This document shows, piece by piece, positions 1 through 10,794 of a DNA stretch of 64,000 bases (its first letter is position 1; each line of letters begins with the position of its first letter). A program made the translations under genes and the position numbers. This DNA comes from Gemmatimonadales bacterium. GTDB taxonomy: Bacteria > Gemmatimonadota > Gemmatimonadetes > Gemmatimonadales > GWC2-71-9. The notes beneath the pieces were generated by a model. The model was not told where the DNA came from, did no database searches, and saw only the letters and a program-made list of their open reading frames with translations. The stretch spans positions 1 to 64,000 of the forward strand of contig DASYCE010000013.1 in the NCBI GenBank assembly GCA_036500345.1, read 5' to 3'.

Positions 1-659
1 TCCGATTCTCCCTCGGGATTGAGCAACACCGTCGACGCGGCATGCCAGATCGGCTTCCGCGATGCCGGCGCCGTCCGAGCCGATGCGGGCCGCGATTCGG
101 GGAGCCAGATCCACGCGGCAATGACGTTGACGAAACAGAGAGCGGACGCAATGAACCCCGGGGCCTGCCGTCCCCAGTGCGTGGTGAGCGACGCGATCCC
201 GGGGCCGAGGATCACGCCGGCATTCGTTGCCGCCGACAACCATCCCAGTGCCCGCGCGCGGTGTTCTCGTTCCACGGTGTCCGAGACGTAGGCCTGCGCG
301 ACGCCGGTCGTTCCACCGCCGAGCCCCTGCACGACCCGCGAGAGAAAGAGGAGCCAGAGGGAGTCCGCGAGTCCGAAGACGAGAAATGCCACCGACGATG
401 CCAGCAGGCCGATGATCAGCGCGGGGCGCCGTCCATATCGATCGGAGACTCGTCCCCACAGCGGTGCCGCCACCAGCTGCGCGATCGAGAATGAGGCGAT
501 CAGCCATCCGACCGTCTCGGCCGTGGCGTGGAAATGAAGGGCGTAGAACGGGAGGAGCGGGATCACGATCAGTGATCCGAGCATGTCGACGAAGTTGAGC
601 CCGATCAGGACGCTCAACTGGTTGAACTGTTCCCGTTTGGTGCGCGGTGCCGCATTCAT
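1..659 (-). CDS. MFS transporter, TetA-like drug/metabolite exporter (C-terminus outside window)
   Basis: This is the N-terminal 219 residues of a major facilitator transporter, running off the left edge without a stop codon. It begins MNAAPRTKREQFNQL and continues with strongly hydrophobic helices. A classic motif A loop (GRVSDRYGRRPALI) lies between helices 2 and 3, followed by a helix-4 segment reading SRVVQGLGGGTTG, which is the TetA/DHA1 pattern. These features place it among 12-helix proton antiporters of the inner membrane; the substrate cannot be read. The ATG (659-657) overlaps the TGA of the upstream permease gene by 4 nt, so it is the last visible gene of the operon starting at 7155. 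It may be an unlinked exporter or may efflux the compound handled by the ABC system. Confidence 0.85.
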   Translation of the reverse strand, partial: MNAAPRTKREQFNQLSVLIGLNFVDMLGSLIVIPLLPFYALHFHATAETVGWLIASFSIAQLVAAPLWGRVSDRYGRRPALIIGLLASSVAFLVFGLADSLWLLFLSRVVQGLGGGTTGVAQAYVSDTVEREHRARALGWLSAATNAGVILGPGIASLTTHWGRQAPGFIASALCFVNVIAAWIWLPESRPASARTAPASRKPIWHAASTVLLNPEGES

Positions 660-2299
660 GCGATTCGACGACTCCGTTCGGCCAGCAGGAATGCCCCGGT
701 GCTGATCACGGTGAGGACCACACCGTACGCCGCCGCTTCGCCGAACGCCCCACCCCGGATCGCACCCAGGATCTCGAGCGAGACCGGCCGGGTGTCGTAG
801 GTGTAGAGAATGATCGACGTCATGAAATCTCCCAGCCCCGTCACAAAGGCTAATGCCGCAGCACCCGCCAGGACCGGAAGCAGGAGCGGAAAGATCACGG
901 TCCGAAATGCCCGCCACGCCCCCGCGCCCAGCGATGCCGCTGCCTCATCGAGCGACGGATCGAGCGCCCGGACCGCTGCAACCATCGGCCGCCCCACCAC
1001 CGGAAGTGAGCGGATCAGGTAGGCCAGGGGAAGGAGCCAGAGCGTGCCGATCAATACGATCCGTCCGGCGGCTGGTTGCAGCACCGAGAACATCGTCGCC
1101 AACGCAATCGCGTAGACTGTCCCCGGGACCGCCCACGGCAACGCCAGCCCGGCTTCGAGCCAGCGGGAGAATCGCCGCCGCGGATCGCGCGCCACCATGG
1201 CCACCGCGAGAGCCAGCGCCGCCGCAACGCCGGCAGCAAGTGTCGCCATCCACAGCGATGTGGCGAAGGGGCGCCACTGTACGGGATCGGTAATAAGCGA
1301 TACGTAGTTGCTGCCGGTCCATGCCGCGGGCAACGCGGTCGAGGTCCACCCGCCTTGCGCGACGAACGAAACCATCAGCAGCATGAGGTGTGGCAGCAGC
1401 AGCCAGCCGGTTACCGACCATCCGATCACACCGAGCACGATCCGCCTGCGCCGCGACCCGGTTCGTACCGGCGCCGGCGCGATCCCTTTCCCCGCCCCGC
1501 GGACGCCGGCGCCGCCAATTCGTGATGCCATCACCAGTGCCACAATCGCCAGTGCCACGAGAGACAGCGTCTCGACCATGGCGATCGGGATGTCACCGTT
1601 GAGGCGGGTGCTGACGATCTGCGTCGGGAGCACGCGAAAGCCGCCGCCGAAGACGTATGGCGCCGAGAATGACGCCAGGGACGAAAGCGCGGTGAGGAGC
1701 GCGCCGTTGCCGATCGCCGGACGCAGCAACGGGAGGAGGATCGTACGGATCGCGCGGCTGCGACCTGCACCGAGAGCAGTGGCGGCCTCAAGCAGCGCCG
1801 GGTCGAAGGTGGCCAGCGCGCCGCGCACCAGCAGATAGGTGTAGACGTACATCGTGGTGGCGTGAATGAGGATCACCGCGCCCGCGCCGTCGAATCGCCA
1901 CGGCGGCGTGTCCGAGCGGGCGATTGCCATCACGAGGTGCGCAAAGATGCCGCTCTCGCCGTAGAGGAAGAGAAAGGCGACCACGCCAACCAGCGGCGGG
2001 AGGACTGCCGGGAGCGCCAGCAGAGCGGACACAACCCGACGGCCCGGGAAGTCGGCGAGCCGGGTGAAGAGTCCGAGCGAGACGCCGAGGATGCCGCCGA
2101 GCACGACGCTGGCGATTGCGAGCCCGGCCGAGTTGATGACAGCGCGCCATTCATTCGGATCGGTGAGAAACGAGTGGATCGGCCCCGTGGTCCACGCACC
2201 GTGCACCCGGATCGCATCAACGCCGACGAGCACCATCGGCTCTACGACGAGCCACGCGAGGGCGGCGAGGAGGAGCGGCGCGATCAATCGGCGCATCAC
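656..2299 (-). CDS. ABC transporter permease, fused double BPD_transp_1 (iron(III)/thiamine type)
   Basis: A 547-residue inner-membrane permease made of two fused copies of the binding-protein-dependent transport domain. Each half carries an EAA loop that contacts the ATPase: LLEAATALGAGRSRAIRTI in the first half and LDEAAASLGAGAWRAFRTV in the second. Fused permeases of this length are typical of the Fe3+ (FbpB/AfuB/SfuB) and thiamine (ThiP) importer families. Together with the adjacent binding protein, this favours Fe3+ or a similar small anion/cation complex. Both ends overlap neighbours by 4 nt: start with the ATPase stop at 2296-2299, stop with the MFS start at 656-659. That implies translational coupling within one transcript. 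No regulator of iron uptake is visible beside it, so the substrate remains an inference from family resemblance. Confidence 0.85.
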   Translation of the reverse strand: MMRRLIAPLLLAALAWLVVEPMVLVGVDAIRVHGAWTTGPIHSFLTDPNEWRAVINSAGLAIASVVLGGILGVSLGLFTRLADFPGRRVVSALLALPAVLPPLVGVVAFLFLYGESGIFAHLVMAIARSDTPPWRFDGAGAVILIHATTMYVYTYLLVRGALATFDPALLEAATALGAGRSRAIRTILLPLLRPAIGNGALLTALSSLASFSAPYVFGGGFRVLPTQIVSTRLNGDIPIAMVETLSLVALAIVALVMASRIGGAGVRGAGKGIAPAPVRTGSRRRRIVLGVIGWSVTGWLLLPHLMLLMVSFVAQGGWTSTALPAAWTGSNYVSLITDPVQWRPFATSLWMATLAAGVAAALALAVAMVARDPRRRFSRWLEAGLALPWAVPGTVYAIALATMFSVLQPAAGRIVLIGTLWLLPLAYLIRSLPVVGRPMVAAVRALDPSLDEAAASLGAGAWRAFRTVIFPLLLPVLAGAAALAFVTGLGDFMTSIILYTYDTRPVSLEILGAIRGGAFGEAAAYGVVLTVISTGAFLLAERSRRIA

Positions 2300-3339
2300 G
2301 CCGACGCGCCCCAGGCGTGAGCACCGATCCCCGTCGGCTGCAGGCGGACTGCATCGCCTTCTGCCGCCGCATCGGGGCGCGCCGCCACTTCGATCTCCTC
2401 GCCGCTTGCGAGGCGCACCGTGAGCACAGCATTCGCACCAGCGAACCGGCGGCGAGCGACTGTTCCCGCGAGCGTGCCTGACGGCGCCAGCTCGACCGCT
2501 TCAGGCCGCACCAGGAGACGCACCGCGCCGGCAGTGCCGGGCGCTGCGGTCGCTCGCCATTCGCCACCGCCGGCGGTGACCCGGACGATATCGCCGTCAG
2601 CGCCGACAACGGTCCCGGCAAGCTCGGAAGTCCGGCCAACGAACTGCGCCACGAACGGCGTCGCCGGCTGCTGATAGAGATCCTCGGGACGCCCAAGCTG
2701 CTCGAGGACGCCACGATGGAGGAGCGCGATCCGGTCGGCCAGGTCGAACGCCTCTTCCTGTTCGTGCGTCACCAGGATCGTCGTGATCCCGGTGCGGCGC
2801 ACCAGATCACCGAGTTCCTTCCGCGTCCGCTCACGAAGCGAGGGGTCGAGGTTCGACAGCGGCTCGTCGAGGAGCAGGACTCGCGGACGTGGTGCGAGGG
2901 CGCGCGCGAGGGCGACCCGCTGCTGCTGGCCGCCCGAGAGCGATGCGATGTTCCGGGACTCGAAGCCGCTGAGATCGACCATCGCCAGCACCTCGGCGGT
3001 GCGCGCGTCGCGTGCTTCGCGCGGCATCCGCTCGGAGGCGAGACCGTACGCGACATTCTCGCCGACCGTGAGATGCGGGAAGAGTGCGTAATGCTGGAAG
3101 ACCATGCCGCAGCGACGCTCGAGCGCCGTCCGCGACGTGACGTCGTCGCCGTCGAGGATGATCCGCCCGGCGTCGACGCTCTCGAAACCGGCGATCATTC
3201 GCAGCAGCGTCGTCTTGCCGCTGCCGCTCGGCCCGAGCAGCGCGATCAGTTCACCGTTGGCGACCTCGAGCGACACGCCGGCCACGACCGTTGTCGCACC
3301 GAACCGCTTGGCCACATTGTCGAGACGGACGGTGCTCAT
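2296..3339 (-). CDS. ABC transporter ATP-binding protein (FbpC/PotA class)
   Basis: A 347-residue cytoplasmic ATPase energising the importer. The Walker A loop GPSGSGKTT is at residues 36-44. The signature LSGGQQQR is followed by Walker B VLLLDEPLSNLD and the H-loop in TILVTHEQEEAFDLADR. The last ~110 residues form a TOBE-like domain (VRPEAVELAP and beyond), as in FbpC, CysA and PotA ATPases. The reading frame stays open far upstream, but ATG 3339 is chosen because it begins the canonical MSTVRLDNVAKRFG sequence and overlaps the binding-protein stop (TGA 3338-3336) by 4 nt; the upstream extension is antisense-like and overlaps that gene. Specificity is inferred only from the neighbours. Confidence 0.9.
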   Translation of the reverse strand: MSTVRLDNVAKRFGATTVVAGVSLEVANGELIALLGPSGSGKTTLLRMIAGFESVDAGRIILDGDDVTSRTALERRCGMVFQHYALFPHLTVGENVAYGLASERMPREARDARTAEVLAMVDLSGFESRNIASLSGGQQQRVALARALAPRPRVLLLDEPLSNLDPSLRERTRKELGDLVRRTGITTILVTHEQEEAFDLADRIALLHRGVLEQLGRPEDLYQQPATPFVAQFVGRTSELAGTVVGADGDIVRVTAGGGEWRATAAPGTAGAVRLLVRPEAVELAPSGTLAGTVARRRFAGANAVLTVRLASGEEIEVAARPDAAAEGDAVRLQPTGIGAHAWGASA

Positions 3340-4427
3340 TTCCCCTCCTCGCGACGGCCAGTCCCGCGGACGCGGTGATCCCAGTATCGCATCCAGTCGG
3401 CTCCGTGCGCCGCGAGCATCGCCCAATCGATCGGCGCGGTCACCATCTGATGATCGACGTCGCGGACCCACTGCGGGACGCGATCGGCGGGGAGATCGGT
3501 GCGCGCCGGAAGACGCCAGCTCTTCTGCGCGGTGAGAATCTGCGCGTCGATGCTGCCGACAAATTCCTCGAACCGTTCGGCTGCTCGGCGGTGCTTCGTT
3601 CCCTTCACGATTGCGATGGCGTCGTCGATCACCGGTGTCCCGCTGGCGGGAAAGGTGTACCCGAACGGCATTCCCTGGCTTTGCCAGATCAGCATGTCCG
3701 GAAGATCCCACAAGGTGATGGTCCCTTCGCCCCGTGCGAGCTTCTCCGCCAGGATCGCCGGATTGAGCGCGTAGGTGCGCGTCTGCGCGTCGAGACGGCG
3801 GAGCCACGCCATCCCCTGCGCCGTGTCACCGGTCCGCTGCATGCTACGCATCACGATCATCCCCCAGATGGCACGCATGGTGCCGCTGGCGACGGGATCG
3901 CGAATCAGGATCTGGTCGCGCCATCTGGGAAGGAGGATGTCGTCCCAGTCCTTCGGCGCGTCCGCTGCGGTGACGAGGTTGCGGTTGTAGGCGATGACCG
4001 ACGGCGTCCGATAGACCGGCCAGTACAGATCGTGCGGACCGATCCCTTCGGAATCGACATTGCGCCACCAGCTGGGACGGTATGGTTCGATGAGCGAGTC
4101 GGCAACGCCGGCGTCGAAGAGGGTCGTCGGTCCGCCGAACCAGATGTCGGCCACGGGATTCGGCTTCTCGAAGCGGAGCCGATCGACGACGTCCTGGCTC
4201 CCCATGTCGAGCCAGCGGACGTCGATGTCGGGATTCGCCGCTTCGAAGGTCCGCTCCATCAGCTCCAGCAGGCCGCGATCATGCGGTGAATAGATGGTCA
4301 GGTGTTCGCGATGGTCGCGGGAGCAGGAGGAACACAACAAGATCGCGAGCGTGAGGCCGATCCTTCGACTGCGCAGGCGCTGCGCGCCCGCTCCGCTCAG
4401 GATGACAGGCTCACGACGCACGATCAC
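3336..4427 (-). CDS. Extracellular solute-binding lipoprotein, Fe3+-type ABC importer
   Basis: A periplasmic binding protein of up to 363 residues. After a short hydrophobic stretch (GLTLAILLCSSC) the mature part starts HLTIYSPHDRGLLELMERTF, the usual opening of AfuA/FbpA-like class II binding proteins. It continues with WFGGPTTLFDAGVADSLIEPY and the YWPVYRTPSVIAYNRN hinge strand. Cys35 may be the lipidated residue, but its lipobox (C-S-S-C) is poor. The start is uncertain: no ATG is available. GTG 4427-4425, overlapping the last base of the PIG-L stop, is the most economical choice, with GTG 4421 as an alternative. A REP-like palindrome supplies residues about 8-23, so the first part of the signal peptide seems to be encoded by an inserted repeat. 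The 3' end overlaps the ATPase start by 4 nt. Confidence 0.8.
   Translation of the reverse strand: MIVRREPVILSGAGAQRLRSRRIGLTLAILLCSSCSRDHREHLTIYSPHDRGLLELMERTFEAANPDIDVRWLDMGSQDVVDRLRFEKPNPVADIWFGGPTTLFDAGVADSLIEPYRPSWWRNVDSEGIGPHDLYWPVYRTPSVIAYNRNLVTAADAPKDWDDILLPRWRDQILIRDPVASGTMRAIWGMIVMRSMQRTGDTAQGMAWLRRLDAQTRTYALNPAILAEKLARGEGTITLWDLPDMLIWQSQGMPFGYTFPASGTPVIDDAIAIVKGTKHRRAAERFEEFVGSIDAQILTAQKSWRLPARTDLPADRVPQWVRDVDHQMVTAPIDWAMLAAHGADWMRYWDHRVRGTGRREEGK
4359..4406. repeat. REP-like palindromic interspersed element
   Basis: A 48-bp imperfect palindrome. The inner stem is GCGCAG (4371-4376) and CTGCGC (4380-4385) around a 3-nt loop, and the outer arms are ATCCT (4360-4364) and AGGAT (4399-4403). 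Read on the minus strand it opens GTCATCCTGAGCGGAGCG and ends AGTCGAAGGATC. I recognise this as an interspersed repeat widespread in Acidobacteria, Gemmatimonadota, Chloroflexi and metagenome contigs. It lies entirely inside the signal-peptide region of the binding-protein gene. I found no second copy in this window. Confidence 0.65.
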
Positions 4428-6838
4428 TAGTGCGCGGCAGCGTTTGGCCGCTGGCCCACCGCAAGAAGGTTCGCCCAGAGGCGCCACGCACCGGGAACCA
4501 CGACGGGGAGCTGCCGGTGGAACGACAAACCGGTGTACACCGCGATGCCCTTCCCGACGTGCGCAATCAGCAGCCCACCTTCGCGCGTGATGTCGCCGGC
4601 GTCGTGCGTTTCGAGAACAGGTGTCCACGCCGGATCCCAGCTCGCGGGGAAATCGAGGCCGCGTTCCTGCACCCAGTTGTCGAAGTCGCGCGCGCCGATC
4701 GGATTGGGCCAACGGAGCACCTGCTGTTGCGGAGCGATGAGATGCACCGGTGCGGTTTCGTCGGTCACGCGGTTCTGCGTCGGCGCGCCGATGTTGAGCG
4801 GGCGCGGCGCATATCCGCCGCGAACGTACGGCGTCTGCTGGTACTGGATGATCAGCGTCCCGCCGGCCTCGAGCCAGCGCATCAGGCGCGGATTGGCGCG
4901 ATCGAGCGACTCGTCGGCCTCGTACGCGCGCGGTCCGATCACGATCACCTTGTATGGCGCGAGCGATCCACGTTCAAGCGCATCGCCGGTGAGCAGTTGG
5001 ACGTGGAGCCCGGCGTCGGTCATCGCCTCGGGCATCAGGTCGCCGCCGCCGCGCACGTATCCGATCGTCCCGACCGGCGCGAAGGCAATGTCGGTGACGA
5101 CGATCGCGGACCTCGCATCGGTGACGATGTTCCGGTCGCGGATGTGCGGATAGCGGATTCGCTCGAGCCCGGTGTCGAGGGTGTCGTGGCCGCTGACGAC
5201 GCGCGCGGAGATCTCGTATCGCTGCGCCGGCGTCGCAGCCGGCGTGGTCACGGTGAACGCCACCGTGGCGCGTTCGCCGACGCGGGTGAAGTGGACGTGC
5301 TGCGGCGCGGCGGTGGTCCAGCCGCGCGGCAACGCCAGCGAGACGACGGCGTCGGCCGAGTCCTGTTCGAGATGCTGCAGCACCACCTGGAACTGGTGCT
5401 GGCGCGTGCTCGCCGGCCAGAGGAGTTGCGACGGCTGGAGATCGACGGTGATCGGCTGGACGATTATCACCGGATGGCGCACTTCGCCGAGGACCGGATC
5501 GCGGAATCGCGCGGCAAGTTCGCGAGTGACGGTCATGTACTGACTGCCGGCCACGTGAAAGAGGAACGCCGCTTCGATCGGTGGCGCCTCGGGTTCACCC
5601 CAGAGCGACGGCGGACCGCTCCACTGGAACATCGCTCCCGCCAGCGGCTTCTCCAGATAGTACGGCGACGAAGGCGCGGCGTGATTCGCGACCGTCATCG
5701 TTGCCGTGCATCGATAGAGCGCCCCCGGTGCAACCGACGGCATCGAGCCGGCACAATCGCCTTTCCCAATGCTCACGCCGTCGTGCGGAACGAGCGCCGC
5801 GGTCACTCGAGCGGTATCGTGGCCGGCATTCCATACGGTCAGTGTCACGGGGACCGCTTCACCAGGCGTCACCTCGTCGCGGTCGGTCGTGGCATCGACG
5901 ACGATCCCCTTCTCGATCAACTGCACTTCGTTGGCGTGCACGTCGTTTGCCGGCGGTGCTTCGCGCGGGATCCCCGCGAAGAGTGAATCGTCATTGCCGG
6001 TGATCGACGGGATCCGCTCAACCAGCCGCAGGCCGGTCCGCGAAGGGCCGAGCTCTTCGAGACCGCCCTGATTCTGGGACCGGTGCTGGGACCGGCTTCG
6101 TGCGGCGATCTGGCGCAGCGACAAGCCGACCGCGGGGTCGATCACGCCGCCGTCGAAGGTCAACGTGCCGCTCGTCCCTCGCGCATCGCGATAGAGCTTC
6201 GACGGCTGCCACGGAGGGAGATGCTCCTGCGAGACCAGCTCGGGGAATCGTGCCGGGTCGCCGGCGGCACGGTATGCCTCGGGGGTAAGAATTCCCGCGA
6301 CCTGGTGATGACCGTGCCCATCGGCCGGCGTGCCGGAGAACACGGACACCACCACCTGCGGACGGAAGCGCCGGATGATGCGCACCATGTCCTTGAGGAC
6401 CGAGTCGCGATTCCAGAAGCGGAACGTTTCGTCGGCCGTCTTGGAGAAGCCGAAGTCGAAGGCGCGGGTAAAGAACTGCTGGGCGCCGTCGATCTTCCGC
6501 GCCGACACCAATTCCTCCGTCCGCAACACGCCGAGCGACTTGCCAAGCTCGCTGCCGATCAGGTTCTGACCGCCGTCTCCGCGCGTGAGCGACAGATACC
6601 CGGCGGTGATCCCATCGCCACGCGCGAGAATGGTGAGGAGTTCGGTGTCCTCATCGTCGGGATGGGCGCCAATCATCAGGACGCGCCGCCAGCTTCCGGC
6701 GAGCTTCTGCTCCTGCGCGAGACGGGCGAGTCCGCCGGTGCCGGCACCACCGGTCTGAGCGGCAATGGGCGAAGCGACGGCTGCGATACCGACAATGAGG
6801 CACCCGGCAAACGCCAGGTGACGATATATACGAGTCAT
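4427..6838 (-). CDS. Exported LmbE/PIG-L family hydrolase with long C-terminal extension
   Basis: An 803-residue exported protein. A signal peptide (about residues 1-28, ending SPIAAQ) is followed by a PIG-L/LmbE N-acetylglucosaminyl-deacetylase-like domain. Its zinc motif HPDD is at residues 59-62 and a second histidine cluster (GHGHH) is near 174-178. The remaining ~500 residues are beta-rich and resemble NEW3/CARDB-like and ThuA-like regions (VIVIGPRAYEADESLDR; GGTLIIQYQQTPY), a layout I associate with secreted PIG-L proteins of Gemmatimonadota and Bacteroidota. Expected chemistry is zinc-dependent amide hydrolysis on an amino sugar or glycoconjugate; the substrate is unknown. ATG 6838 overlaps the stop of the upstream small membrane protein, and the TAG stop touches the binding-protein start, so it is co-transcribed with the ABC importer. 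Confidence 0.85.
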   Translation of the reverse strand: MTRIYRHLAFAGCLIVGIAAVASPIAAQTGGAGTGGLARLAQEQKLAGSWRRVLMIGAHPDDEDTELLTILARGDGITAGYLSLTRGDGGQNLIGSELGKSLGVLRTEELVSARKIDGAQQFFTRAFDFGFSKTADETFRFWNRDSVLKDMVRIIRRFRPQVVVSVFSGTPADGHGHHQVAGILTPEAYRAAGDPARFPELVSQEHLPPWQPSKLYRDARGTSGTLTFDGGVIDPAVGLSLRQIAARSRSQHRSQNQGGLEELGPSRTGLRLVERIPSITGNDDSLFAGIPREAPPANDVHANEVQLIEKGIVVDATTDRDEVTPGEAVPVTLTVWNAGHDTARVTAALVPHDGVSIGKGDCAGSMPSVAPGALYRCTATMTVANHAAPSSPYYLEKPLAGAMFQWSGPPSLWGEPEAPPIEAAFLFHVAGSQYMTVTRELAARFRDPVLGEVRHPVIIVQPITVDLQPSQLLWPASTRQHQFQVVLQHLEQDSADAVVSLALPRGWTTAAPQHVHFTRVGERATVAFTVTTPAATPAQRYEISARVVSGHDTLDTGLERIRYPHIRDRNIVTDARSAIVVTDIAFAPVGTIGYVRGGGDLMPEAMTDAGLHVQLLTGDALERGSLAPYKVIVIGPRAYEADESLDRANPRLMRWLEAGGTLIIQYQQTPYVRGGYAPRPLNIGAPTQNRVTDETAPVHLIAPQQQVLRWPNPIGARDFDNWVQERGLDFPASWDPAWTPVLETHDAGDITREGGLLIAHVGKGIAVYTGLSFHRQLPVVVPGAWRLWANLLAVGQRPNAAAH

Positions 6839-7155
6839 GGTTGCGGGGGCGGAGGTTCGACTGGTGGCGAGCCGTCGCGGGGACGGTCCTTCGGCGTCCG
6901 CTCGCGACCAATGGCGAACGCCAGAATGAATGAGATCAACGCAGCCAGGAGCAGTGTCTCTCCCGCGCCGCCGCCGCTGCCGTGCAACAGCAACAGCATC
7001 CCGACCGACGCGGAGATCGTCCCGATCCCCCGGAGGACTTCCTCCAGGTTGCGCCAATGGGTCTTGATCCCCCAATGGATGGCGCCGATCAGCCCCGCGA
7101 TCCCCATCGCCAGGATGACATACCAGATCCCAATCCAGTAGCGCTTTCCGATCAT
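6835..7155 (-). CDS. Small membrane protein of unknown function
   Basis: A 106-residue protein starting MIGKRYWIGIWYVI. It has three hydrophobic segments, at about residues 6-25, 43-58 and 66-82, and a proline-rich C-terminal tail (PPVEPPPPQP). I do not recognise the family. It is the first gene of the operon leading into the PIG-L enzyme and ABC importer, and its TGA overlaps the next ATG by 4 nt. The segment upstream (7156-7252) is short and would have to carry the operon promoter; no clear element is visible there. It may be a membrane accessory of the PIG-L protein, but that rests on position alone. Confidence 0.65.
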   Translation of the reverse strand: MIGKRYWIGIWYVILAMGIAGLIGAIHWGIKTHWRNLEEVLRGIGTISASVGMLLLLHGSGGGAGETLLLAALISFILAFAIGRERTPKDRPRDGSPPVEPPPPQP

Positions 7156-7252
7156 CGGCGACCCTGGCGCGGCGGACGGACTGCTTGGCGATGAGAGAGC
7201 GAAACCGGAACGCTAGCGGTCGATGGGACGGGCGCCAAGGGGCAACCACCGT

Positions 7253-7558
7253 TTATCCCCGGTGCTCCCGGAGGAAGTCGAACGTGTAGATCCCGGTTCC
7301 GTGACCATCGCTCCAGCGAATTCGGAGACCATAGGCGCCGACGAGTTCCAGCGCCTCGGCGTGAACATCCCCGGGAACGCTGGACGGATCGAGGATCCGG
7401 CGCCCCGACATCTCATCCACGCATGCGGCGCAGGGGCAGGCCAACCGCAGCGATCGGAGGCCAAGAATCTGCGGCTCGGCGCCCTCTCCCCAGTCGATTT
7501 CGATCGCGTCGGGCCGTCGGCGAATCGCCCGCGGGACCTGTTTATCTTGGTGGCGCAT
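7253..7558 (-). CDS. DUF971 family protein (gamma-butyrobetaine hydroxylase N-terminal-like domain)
   Basis: A 101-residue stand-alone DUF971 protein. Recognisable features are the opening strand PDAIEIDWGEGAEPQ, the cysteine cluster CPCAAC (as in the Zn-binding N-terminal domain of gamma-butyrobetaine hydroxylase), and the closing GHGTGIYTFDFLREH. In bacteria such single-domain proteins are often found near Fe-S cluster carriers such as Mrp/ApbC. Here the gene is divergent from the Fe-S enzyme aconitase, with only 24 nt between the starts, which fits an Fe-S-related role (inference). Its start lies 8 nt after a TAAGAT element, so the transcript may be leaderless or nearly so. Confidence 0.85.
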   Translation of the reverse strand: MRHQDKQVPRAIRRRPDAIEIDWGEGAEPQILGLRSLRLACPCAACVDEMSGRRILDPSSVPGDVHAEALELVGAYGLRIRWSDGHGTGIYTFDFLREHRG

Positions 7559-7572
7559 GATCGAATCTTAGC
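7542..7572. promoter_or_regulatory. Facing promoter elements of acnA and the DUF971 gene
   Basis: On the plus strand TTATCTTGG (7542-7550) looks like a -10/-7 element for acnA. On the minus strand TAAGAT (7572-7567) is suitably placed for the DUF971 gene. Each predicted transcript would run through the other promoter. No convincing -35 hexamer is visible for either. The same TTATCTTGG string recurs upstream of glgP. Confidence 0.35.
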
Positions 7573-7582
7573 CCCGGACCCG

Positions 7583-10345
<2,763 letters not shown>

Positions 10346-10350
10346 TTGCC

Positions 10351-10710
10351 CTAGCGGTGAAACCAGAGCGCTGTCGCGGCGCCGACGATCGTGACCCACA
10401 TCGTGATCCACATCGTCACCAGCCAGCGCGACTGTTCGCCGAGGCGGCGTTCGAGCATCACTTCGAGTGCGACGAGGCGATCATCGAGTCGCTTCTCCAT
10501 TCCGTGGATCATTCCGATCAATTCGGTGCGGAATTCCGCGAGCCGCTGGTTGAGCTTGGCGTCAAGCCGGTCGAAATTGCGCTCGTTCAGCTCGCGCAGG
10601 TCATTCCGATATGTGATGTCCATCTGATTGAACCAATCGACCAGCTCGCGGACGATCTGCTCGCCGAACCGGTCATAGAGGGCCTTTGAAAGTCGCGCGG
10701 TCACCGGCAT
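10351..10710 (-). CDS. Coiled-coil protein with C-terminal membrane anchor, unknown function
   Basis: A 119-residue protein. The N-terminal half opens LSKALYDRFGEQIVRELVDWF and contains NQMDITYRNDLRELNERN. A charged heptad-rich coiled coil follows (about residues 45-95), then one transmembrane helix (WLVTMWITMWVTIVGAATALWF) at the very end, as in tail-anchored proteins. I recall similar proteins in Gemmatimonadota but no function. ATG 10710 is preferred over a TTG at 10764 because an AT-rich TATTGT element on the minus strand (10744-10739) lies between them and would serve as its -10. It is convergent with acnA with 5 nt between stops. Confidence 0.7.
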   Translation of the reverse strand: MPVTARLSKALYDRFGEQIVRELVDWFNQMDITYRNDLRELNERNFDRLDAKLNQRLAEFRTELIGMIHGMEKRLDDRLVALEVMLERRLGEQSRWLVTMWITMWVTIVGAATALWFHR

Positions 10711-10794
10711 CAGTCGCTCGTGGTTGAGACGAGCGAATACAATAAAGACAGCTTTCCTGCTCAACGCAGCAGTTGTACGCGGTGGTGGTGCGAA

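Noticed and set aside
3340-3807. N-terminal extension of the ABC ATPase frame up to 3807
   Set aside because: The extension overlaps the binding-protein gene in another frame and carries no conserved sequence; ATG 3339 with the 4-nt overlap is the evident start.
4359-4406. Palindrome as a Rho-independent terminator
   Set aside because: No T-run follows on either strand, and the element lies in a coding frame; its sequence matches an interspersed REP-like repeat instead.
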